Below, one piece after another: positions 57,612-64,000 of a stretch of DNA of 64,000 nt. Numbering within the stretch: the stretch's first letter is position 1; every line of letters begins with the position of its first letter. The stretch spans positions 86,341,056 through 86,405,055 of the forward strand of contig CM049310.1 of the NCBI GenBank assembly GCA_026874595.1, read 5' to 3'. The position numbers were made by a program, and so were the translations under genes. The DNA is from Sipunculus nudus. Taxonomy: Eukaryota; Annelida; Sipuncula; Golfingiida; Sipunculidae. Under the pieces are notes generated by a model. That model was not told the origin of the DNA, did not search any database, and saw nothing but the letters and a program-made list of their open reading frames with translations.

Positions 57612-57846
57612 ACTTTTATTTTACAATATATGCAACTAGTATAGGGGGTGGCAATTGTATTTTGTAAATACATTATACATAGTGTACATATGGTTTTTAG
57701 GTCGAGTCGTATACGTGTGTCAATATTTTTTTTATTAACTCACGGCCACGGAAAATTATGTAATTAAATATATCAGGAATAAAACATTTTTTATCTTAGC
57801 GAAAAAGCTGTTTGTTATAAGACGTCCTTGTGACTTACAGGGAATC

Positions 57847-58347
57847 ATGATGATGAACGAGCAGTTTGAACGTGAACTGGAGGCAGCCATAGTAGCTGTG
57901 CCAAAACAAGGAGAGGCCATACTGAATTGTATAACAAAGTTTCAAACGTCGCCTAATACGTATTTGAAAGAACCAAGGGACGGAGACGAATTTGATAAAT
58001 GTTTAACACCTCTTCTCGATGTGCATGATCACTTCACGGCCAAGACTGGTACAGAACTTTACAAATACATTTATTTGGATGCGGATATCGCTGAAGCCAC
58101 GCGCATCGCAGTCCTCATGGATAAGGTTATGCGCCTAACGGAGGGCATCGACGATATTGTCCTCCGTTGTAAGGAACTCTACGTTATTATCGTAGAGGAG
58201 TACCGCCCTAATGTGACGCCGGCCGTCCACAGTCGCCACCTCGCCCGGTCGTCTTCACTTTTCACGGCGCATGTGTTAATAGAGGACATGCAACAATATG
58301 TACAGTTATGCAAGAAACGTGCTCTGAAGAAGATGCAAACGATATAA
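57847..58347 (+). CDS. Helical family protein B, 166 aa
   Basis: Starts MMMNEQFERELEAA, six bases after an acceptor identical to that of protein A (gtgacttacag, 57,840). The core DDIVLRCKELYVIIVEEY aligns with A, as do the C-terminal helix starting SSLFTAHVLIED and a Thr/Pro-rich linker (NVTPAV). Overall it is clearly related to A but well diverged. A polyadenylation signal, aggaataaaacat, lies at about 58,545. Function unknown. Confidence 0.75.
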   Translation: MMMNEQFERELEAAIVAVPKQGEAILNCITKFQTSPNTYLKEPRDGDEFDKCLTPLLDVHDHFTAKTGTELYKYIYLDADIAEATRIAVLMDKVMRLTEGIDDIVLRCKELYVIIVEEYRPNVTPAVHSRHLARSSSLFTAHVLIEDMQQYVQLCKKRALKKMQTI

Positions 58348-58775
58348 ACGTTTTATCGGTCAAAGTACCAAAGACTTTTCTTGACTTTTCCATATTTAGA
58401 TATATCGGCTGTGTAAAACATTGCTAATCCTCACTTGCAGAGGTCGTGTAAGAAAACACACGTTTATGTATAGATGTATATATGTCATTGGTATTCTTTT
58501 TCCCGCCCAATATAGGGGTGGCGATTGTATTTTGTAAGTATATCAGGAATAAAACATATTTTAGTAACATAATAACTGCTTTATCGTGTCTGTTAACACA
58601 CAAAAAAAGAGAGAGGTGATGCATGTCAAGATGACTGGAAAGGTTATGCGTGGTGTACACACACTGGAGATGTGTTAAGACCTGTCCTCCCTTTATGCGG
58701 TTGATAAGTATTTGTAATGTAAATATACAGACCGACACAATAAAAATAGTCCTTTCTGCTCGTTTGCTGTCCAAC

Positions 58776-59321
58776 ATGGACTCAAACCTGTCAAAAGAAT
58801 TAGACCATGCATTGCTGGTAGATATTCCAGCTAAAACACGTGAGCTAAATGACTGTATTAAGTCGTTCCTGTCCACACCAGACAGATTTTTCGTTGACAG
58901 CGACAGAGTGTTTCAGCTGACTCTGAAAGCACTGGTCGACGAAGACTGGTGGTGGAACGCGCGGATTCTCAAAGGACTTATGTTAGCGAAAAAGATATGT
59001 TTACAAAAGCGGTGCCAGACGGAACAGACATTAATTGCCGTGCGGATGGCGAAACTGTTTACAGAGTGGTTGAAGGATACCTATGACGTAACACTCAAAC
59101 ATACGGCAGACGCATACACGCAAGTTGTGCAGCACTACCAAAGTCACAGTCGGTTTAAAGGCCCTGTGCAGAAGAGGCACCACCAGAACAAGCAATCCAT
59201 AGCCTCGTTTCAGTTTCTGCTTTGGAAACACAGGCAAAATTTAGCTTTCGAGCTGGGACAGTTTAACAACGATGGCTTGCACACACAAATGACAAACGCG
59301 GACAGCAGCTCGTCTAAATAA
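58776..59321 (+). CDS. Helical family protein C, 181 aa
   Basis: I start at ATG 58,776 (MDSNLSKELDHALL). An in-frame ATG 126 bases upstream lies before the probable acceptor aaatatacag (58,730), and the upstream part reads poorly. The N-terminal KELDHALL resembles ERELGELV of A and ERELEAAI of B. DVTLKHTADAYTQVVQHY is the counterpart of the signature helix, and the tail SIASFQFLLWKHRQNLAF matches the last helix. It has a short Ser/Lys-rich C-terminus. It belongs to the same family by layout, though sequence similarity is weak. Confidence 0.65.
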   Translation: MDSNLSKELDHALLVDIPAKTRELNDCIKSFLSTPDRFFVDSDRVFQLTLKALVDEDWWWNARILKGLMLAKKICLQKRCQTEQTLIAVRMAKLFTEWLKDTYDVTLKHTADAYTQVVQHYQSHSRFKGPVQKRHHQNKQSIASFQFLLWKHRQNLAFELGQFNNDGLHTQMTNADSSSSK

Positions 59322-59397
59322 GTCGGAATACGTGCACTGTATGTCCCATCATCAACGTGTCCTAGTGTAAATCTTCAGTCTGTTCACGAAAGGTGGC

Positions 59398-59486
59398 GTC
59401 CAGTACAGGACACACACGCACGGACGGACGGACAGACAGACGAATATGATTGGCTTTTGAAAAGAGCTCTGTTTCAGTACAGAAAC
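59398..59486. repeat. Isolated copy of the AGTACA dyad pair
   Basis: gtccagtacaggac (59,398-59,411) is followed 73 bp later by gtttcagtacagaaac (59,471-59,486). Spacing and downstream acggat agree with units of the array at 60.8-61.5 kb. The second dyad has arms GTTTC/GAAAC instead of GTACC/GGTAC, and both arms changed together. Confidence 0.65.
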
Positions 59487-59489
59487 GGA

Positions 59490-60075
59490 TGTAGGATTTG
59501 AACTGAATTCGTTAAATGTCACTGTCGCTGTGTAACTCCTCTGCATTTGTGACACCAGTATATTCTGTAACGGCTTCGCATACCATATATCTTGCCAAAT
59601 TGAAAACATTTGGTTACATCAATTCGTACTTGTGAATTACAGGAATAATGCAGAGTGTTACATTTGATAACCCGTGTAATTGTTTGAGACACGGGAGAAT
59701 GTACAGATAACATAACAACACTTTCACGACTGTATTTGAATCTCATGTGATAAATGTGTCGTAGTTACACGTCAGTTGTTGATTGGTCTGTGAGTGAAAC
59801 AAAGCAAATGTGTTGATGTACGTGATGTGAAGCTGTGCAAGCAACTGAGTGGTCGTGGAACCAGTCTGAGGACAAGATGATGCGGGCGGACATGATACAT
59901 GAGAAACAGCAAACATGGACGTCTACTGTCTGCCGTAGAGGAGTACAGGGGGGTATTATTGCAGCAGCAGCAACGTCGCATCAGAAGACACATGAAGACA
60001 AAGATGCACTAAATATGTACAAATGGACCGATCGACTGTGGTTGGATGACACTTGTTTCTTTGTTTGTATTACAG
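59490..60075. other. Spacer and intron before the fourth helical gene
   Basis: No gene is supportable. A frame at 59,835-60,110 runs through the acceptor at 60,075 and overlaps the next start, so it is judged accidental. Confidence 0.4.
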
Positions 60076-60094
60076 AAACCCGTCATCCTAACCA

Positions 60095-60619
60095 ATGGAG
60101 CCAGAATTAGTTTACCACTTTGAGGAGAAGGCGTGCGGAGAAATACAAACGTGGATGGCACAGTTGCAGAGGCACATATGGAATTACCGACATGATAATA
60201 ACTCTTTTTTCGCCGCGAAGGACAGGAGGTTCGTGCGGCATGTCACGATGATGCACCATGAGATCGACTATTGGATGAGGACATGCACCATTGGGCTGGA
60301 ACGAGCACGAAAAGTGTGTTTGGAAACGGGGCACACGACAGAACGGTCCGATGCGGCGTATCACCTGGCTCTCATAATGGTTAAACTCTTTGAGAAAATG
60401 AGCACAGACGATATACCTGAAATATACAAAAGATACAGACACGCGTTGCAGTTGTACGAAACGCACAGGATGTTCGGAAAGAGGGCCTACGCCAGGCACC
60501 GCGACAGGTATTCTTCAATAGGAGACCTGAACCTGATGCTGATCTCTAACATTCTAAAATTGCAGATGGAACTATACTATTTTGATTCTGCCGGTTTCTT
60601 TAGAAAACCAAACTTCTAA
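60095..60619 (+). CDS. Helical family protein D, 174 aa
   Basis: The start ATG 60,095 (MEPELVYHFEEKACGEI) follows a strong acceptor (ctttgtttgtattacag, ends 60,075) by 19 bases. The size, all-helical character and order of helices match proteins A-C: KLFEKMSTDDIPEIYKRY sits where the signature helix is, and SIGDLNLMLISNILKLQM is the final helix. It is closest to C, with shared RFF..D and ...H-x-R near the C-terminus. Function unknown. No good AATAAA follows directly. Confidence 0.7.
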   Translation: MEPELVYHFEEKACGEIQTWMAQLQRHIWNYRHDNNSFFAAKDRRFVRHVTMMHHEIDYWMRTCTIGLERARKVCLETGHTTERSDAAYHLALIMVKLFEKMSTDDIPEIYKRYRHALQLYETHRMFGKRAYARHRDRYSSIGDLNLMLISNILKLQMELYYFDSAGFFRKPNF

Positions 60620-60719
60620 CGTGAAACCGCGGGAGCCTTACTGTACAGATGTATATATTTGTGGACTTTCCTATAACCGAAATAGACGTTTTTTCAAGTT
60701 TATGTTATTTTCCACACAG

Positions 60720-60775
60720 ATACCCAAACACTACTGTACTCCAGAAGAAGATAGAAGAAATCAAAACTGCAAAAG
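60720..60775 (+). other. Candidate non-coding mini-exon
   Basis: Fifty-six bases lie between a good acceptor (gttattttccacacag) and a donor (aaaag|gtaatt). There is no ATG. It precedes the zinc-ribbon gene at 62,329 with no coding gene between, so it may be a second leader exon for that transcript. This is inferred from sequence only. Confidence 0.4.
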
Positions 60776-60834
60776 GTAATTCAATCTTTATTTTTATTCC
60801 AAATTGTTTTCGCCGACATCATGTAAATGGTTTA

Positions 60835-61475
60835 CCCAGTGTACAGGTACACACTAACGGACCGACCCAACCGCTTTTTCTGTTTCAATTCTGAGACGTC
60901 CGTACCAGTACAGGTACGGATTCAAAAACACTTAAGGTATTTGTCGTGTACATCCGGAAAACGATAATCCATGTTTTGTGCGAACTGTAGATGGCGTCCA
61001 GTACAGGACTCGCACACTAACAGACAGACGGAAGTGCTGAGCGCTTTTCCACTTTGAAATCGTCTGTCCCAGTACAGGCACGGAAAAACGACGTATAATG
61101 TCTCGTTAGGTGAATCCCACAAAGGATAATCCAGCTTCCTGCGTTGGCCCAATGTGTCGTCCAGTACAGGACACACACTAACAGTCTGACGGAAACGCTC
61201 GGTCATTTTTCCCCCTGTTTTGTAAGCGTCCGTACCAGTACAGGTACAGATTCGACAATTGATGTTTGGTCGAGTAAATCTGAAAAACGAAATTCCAGTT
61301 TATGGTGAACTCCAATGTGGCGTCCAGTACAGGACACGTACACTCACTAACAAAAGCGCTCTGTTTTGATCACCTTATATAGACGTCCGTACCAGTACAG
61401 GTACGGAAACTGATTTACGTAAAAAAACCTTCTCATATATTCCACGAACCTAAATGTGGCGTCCAGTACAGGACA
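60835..61475. repeat. Tandem array of AGTACA dyads, ~160-bp period
   Basis: Two dyad types alternate. Type a, gtccagtacaggac, lies at 60,996, 61,159, 61,322 and 61,461, with a disturbed copy at 60,835. Type b, gtaccagtacaggtac, lies at 60,902, 61,232 and 61,389, with variant gtcccagtacaggcac at 61,066. Distances from a to b are 67-73 bp, and the whole unit repeats every ~160 bp. Flanks are also conserved (cacactaaca, cggattc-like, gataatcca). Every dyad keeps the centre AGTACA while its arms stay complementary. This looks like an array of protein-binding sites or RNA hairpins. Confidence 0.8.
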
Positions 61476-61593
61476 CAGACAAAATATTGCCAAGTCCATA
61501 TCCGTTTTTCGCTCTGGTTATGGTATCGTTCAGTGCTGCTGCTGCTCACGTTAGCCCGTTTGGTCTCCAACGAGACCAATTGCACTGTTGCCA

Positions 61594-61631
61594 AACGTCT
61601 CCTTATATACATAATTCCGCCTGTGACGTCA
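61594..61631 (-). promoter_or_regulatory. Minus-strand copy of the leader promoter
   Basis: Reading leftward: tgacgtcacagg (61,631-61,620), then gtatataaggag (61,610-61,599). The leader promoter at 55,763-55,795 has the same two blocks, with 22 bp from CRE start to TATA start in both. It would drive transcription leftward through the AGTACA array. No convincing leftward coding gene lies there, so the product may be a non-coding RNA. Confidence 0.65.
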
Positions 61632-61639
61632 TTCTATCA

Positions 61640-62320
61640 GACTCCATCACCTGCATCTGGTAGATACACAGTGTGTTTCCGGAATGTATATTCAACATGA
61701 TATATATATATATGTATATTATGTCTTTTTCGATATTGATAATACGTTTAGCATGTTGGCTAGGTACCAGTGATTCTGCATTGGATGTACCATATGTTCT
61801 TATAGAAGCACCCGTTCATGGCTCCTGTACTACAGGCACAATATTATATGTTTGATGTTCATGTTGCTTTGTCCATGTTGCTTTAGATTGTTTATGTAAT
61901 TGTATATGTACCAGTATTCAGTTGTTGTTGTAATACATGTTACAGTCATGAGGGGGGGGGGCCTCGGTGACGGGACTGGTATACAACACTTGTAACAGTA
62001 ACAGTCGGTGCAAATTATGTTTCTAGGAGTTACTGCATGTCCCATGGCAATATGTGTGCATGCCAATCTTTCGTACCATGTACATTACAGAACAGACAGC
62101 AGATACGATAAACACTGCGTTTCGGTTTTTTTATGTATCATAAGGTGGGACCTGCATCAGATGCATCATTTGTGCAAGGCATCTCCGGTCTTGTTGCGTC
62201 CTGCCCCCCCCCTCCTTTTTTTTTTAAATGATTTTACACTCTCTCCAAGTACAAGGGGAGATGTATTTCGCTTGGACAGTTAGCGTTGCGCTGACAGTAA
62301 AGGTGGATTTTGCGCTCGTT
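61640..62320. other. Spacer and intron before the zinc-ribbon gene
   Basis: AT-rich with a G-run (61,952-61,960) and C/T tracts (62,203-62,224). No gene. It ends at the acceptor gcgctcgtttcag (62,324). Confidence 0.4.
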
Positions 62321-62328
62321 TCAGACCA

Positions 62329-62982
62329 ATGATGCTGAGTGAAAAGACAAAAATAAACCCTGTGTACAATCCTAAACCACTGTACACAATGACAAAGGAA
62401 TACTTATGCGAGCGGTACAACCCGCAGATATTTTGGTTGACCGTGCCGGACATAATATTAGACGAGTTGATAGAAACAGCTTCGACGACTCAATTTTGCA
62501 GGAAGTGCAACGCTAAGTGCACCGGCGATGAATTCATACGCGACATGTGCAAGGAGCCTCCCGTGCTGAGGTGCACAAAGTGCAAGGTCATAACGAGAGA
62601 TATGCGTTTGCACGCGTCGTTTCACCGAGACGTCGACCTCGAACAATATAAGACAATATCCGAGTGGCCCGACATGATTTGCTGGGTGCACAGAGGTGCC
62701 CTTTACGTGTCCAGGTATTGGGGACCGACCCGGCCTCACGAGATCATACAGCAGCTGTGGTGCCGTGTAGACTTGCCCGACAAATCAAAGGACGTGAACA
62801 GACTTGTCAAACAGGGGAACTGTGTTTGTGCAACAGTACCTTGGCAGTTTGGTGTTTATGAGGCATATACAGATGGTGGTAGGAGTGCACGAAGGAGGGT
62901 GACATGTCGACGGCCTCCGAAAGTTTATCTCGTTGAAAGGGAGATAAGGCGCGCCAGATTACGCGTTAACCCTTTACAATAA
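62329..62982 (+). CDS. Zinc-ribbon protein, 217 aa
   Basis: ATG 62,329 (MMLSEKTKIN) lies four bases after a 3' splice site. The TAA stop is inside AATAAA (62,978-62,983), as in helical gene A. The ribbon is C57/C60 and C82/C85, with extra Cys at 64 and 74. Before it stands PQIFWLT (32-38), shared in position with PQNFWYT of the next gene, so the two are paralogues. The C-terminus is very basic (RSARRRVTCRRPPK, REIRRARLR), fitting nucleic-acid binding or nuclear import. It may be distantly related to the leftward zinc-ribbon family, but I cannot show this by eye. Confidence 0.75.
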   Translation: MMLSEKTKINPVYNPKPLYTMTKEYLCERYNPQIFWLTVPDIILDELIETASTTQFCRKCNAKCTGDEFIRDMCKEPPVLRCTKCKVITRDMRLHASFHRDVDLEQYKTISEWPDMICWVHRGALYVSRYWGPTRPHEIIQQLWCRVDLPDKSKDVNRLVKQGNCVCATVPWQFGVYEAYTDGGRSARRRVTCRRPPKVYLVEREIRRARLRVNPLQ

Positions 62983-62983
62983 A

Positions 62984-63138
62984 CATTTTTTGGAATAGGA
63001 GGTGCCGCATGTATATATTTTGTAAAATGAAGAACCATATGTGGTACGAGCAGCAACTGTATGAACATGTGTTATAACCATATTTGGAAAGGTGACGATG
63101 GACAATTGATTGAAGACATTTTGTACTGTTTTTTTTAG
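62984..63138. other. Spacer after the zinc-ribbon gene
   Basis: A short AT-rich stretch ending in the poly-T acceptor (tttttttag) of the mini-exon. No gene. Confidence 0.4.
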
Positions 63139-63196
63139 AGCAGAGATTACATAGGATTAAATCACAGATACAAGACCACCCGCAGACACCGCTGAT
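63139..63196 (+). other. Candidate non-coding mini-exon
   Basis: Fifty-eight ATG-free bases lie between an acceptor with a T-tract (gttttttttag) and a consensus donor (gat|gtaagt). It precedes the gene at 63,658 and is almost the same size as the mini-exon at 60,720. It may be a second leader exon for that gene. Confidence 0.45.
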
Positions 63197-63365
63197 GTAA
63201 GTATGCACATTTGACATTTTTACCTTTGTGTACGGTTTGTGGTTGTTTTATGTTTTCAATCAGAATATAATGATCGGGTACAAATGGGCTGATAACGAGA
63301 CGGAATGGCAGACGAAGGAACGCACATCTGACAACAATTAATTATTGTAGTTTTTTAGTCTGCGT

Positions 63366-63377
63366 CCCTGTACTGGG
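63366..63377 (-). repeat. Solitary AGTACA dyad
   Basis: On the minus strand cccagtacaggg has the same constant centre as the array dyads but with arms CCC/GGG. It lies in the intron before the gene at 63,658. Confidence 0.45.
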
Positions 63378-63657
63378 CCGTAATAATGATATGTTTTTTT
63401 ATGTGAAAGAAAAGCTTGTATAATTATATTATGTATCTGATATTATTGTATCAGGTTATGTGATTAACCAATTTCCGCTCGTCTGTGGTAACCTCCAGTT
63501 ATGGGTATATACGTGTGATGAACCGGGATTAACGTCAGTCAATAATTAATGCAAGGCATGCATATCTTCTCTATCCTATTTTAATGAGAGACAAAGAGAG
63601 AATTTGTATGATCTGTTTATGAGAGTTTGTGTTTCGTTTGTAGAAAGATGACATACT

Positions 63658-64000
63658 ACAACGTAACTGTGGATGGCATCGGGTGCAAGCATTTCATCCT
63701 GGACATAGAGAGTCCAATCTCTATGGTTGACATGAAGGTGTTTCTACCACAGAACTTCTGGTACACCCCGATGTGGGACGACATTCTGCACAAACCACTA
63801 TTAGTGCGAGAGCCATGCAGAGCTTGTGGGGGTGCCCACAGAGGGGCCGCAGTACACCCATATAAAAAAAGACACGTACAAGTGCTCTTCGAGGACGCAC
63901 TGGGGCAATGTTTCTATAATAAGGTGGATATGAATATTGTATATGACTGGAAATTCCCCAGTGCGTCGGGTGTACTGGGGAGGGATTTCATTGGTAAATT
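63658..64000 (+). CDS. Zinc-binding protein, partial at the window edge
   Basis: ATG 63,658 (MTYYNVTVDG) lies four bases after the acceptor tttcgtttgtag (63,653). 114 codons are visible and the frame is still open at the end. PQNFWYT (34-40), DDIL (44-47) and CRAC (C57/C60) stand in almost the same places as PQIFWLT, DEL and CRKC in the preceding protein, so they are paralogues. The second Cys pair is absent. His 64, 70 and 76 follow the first pair and might complete a zinc site. Function unknown. Confidence 0.65.

Noticed and set aside
59835-60110. Plus-strand frame of 91 codons
   Set aside because: It spans a strong acceptor and overlaps the next gene's start. Its composition is not protein-like.
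60107-60499. Minus-strand frame of 130 codons
   Set aside because: Antisense to helical gene D, which has family similarity and a splice site before its ATG.
60922-61206. Minus-strand frame of 94 codons in the AGTACA array
   Set aside because: The frame is open by chance across one repeat unit and shifts in neighbouring units. Conservation is concentrated in the dyads, not in codons. A spliced leftward gene cannot be fully excluded.
47027-64000. Assignment to a named family such as malacoherpesviruses or nimaviruses
   Set aside because: The idea fits a marine invertebrate host, but no hallmark gene is visible and I recognise none of the proteins, so a family name would be a guess.

Overview
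The window looks like a chromosome segment of a marine invertebrate. A mollusc or other lophotrochozoan is my best guess, from the AT-rich sequence, long (TA)n tracts, tRNA-type SINE relics and a Ty3/gypsy element primed by tRNA-Leu. The first 46.5 kb is mostly non-coding. Set into its right end, from about 47 kb to beyond the window edge, is a compact, GC-richer block whose gene layout is unlike the rest and resembles a large DNA virus or an unknown large mobile element.

Host part (1-46.5 kb). One complete six-exon gene (14,408-18,329) encodes a single-pass membrane protein with one immunoglobulin-like domain. The rest is repeats: an old segmental duplication (about 1,990-7,270 against 8,620-11,675), a threefold duplicated segment between 26.6 and 32.1 kb, a pogo/Tigger-like non-autonomous DNA transposon with TIRs and a TA target duplication (20,319-21,083), a broken LINE (about 22,760-23,850), two SINE-like relics, a very young Ty3/gypsy element on the minus strand (38,298-44,281, LTRs differing at one base, one in-frame TGA in the protease), and a 331-bp tandem triplet at 45.2-46.2 kb.

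Compact block (about 47-64 kb). Its left half is transcribed mainly leftward. It holds two small genes, an FG-rich protein gene, and three long paralogous genes coding for duplicated zinc-ribbon modules, most with a TATA box 40-60 bp before the start codon. A canonical tRNA-Asn and a second tRNA-like Pol III unit lie between these genes on the opposite strand. A promoter region at 54.9-55.8 kb (ETS, CCAAT, E-box, two CRE sites, TATA box) drives a rightward, ATG-free leader that ends in a splice donor at 55,997.

Right half. Each of the six rightward ORFs (four paralogous helical proteins and two zinc-ribbon proteins) has a 3' splice site 4-45 nt before its ATG and no clear promoter of its own. 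This points to one leader exon spliced alternatively to many acceptors, with two candidate non-coding mini-exons in between. Two families of short inverted repeats have constant centres and varying but self-complementary arms. One (centre AGTAA...) lies in the first intron. The other (centre AGTACA) forms a 160-bp-period tandem array at 60.8-61.5 kb, downstream of a minus-strand copy of the leader promoter. No polymerase, capsid or terminase gene is visible, so viral origin is an inference and the family cannot be named.
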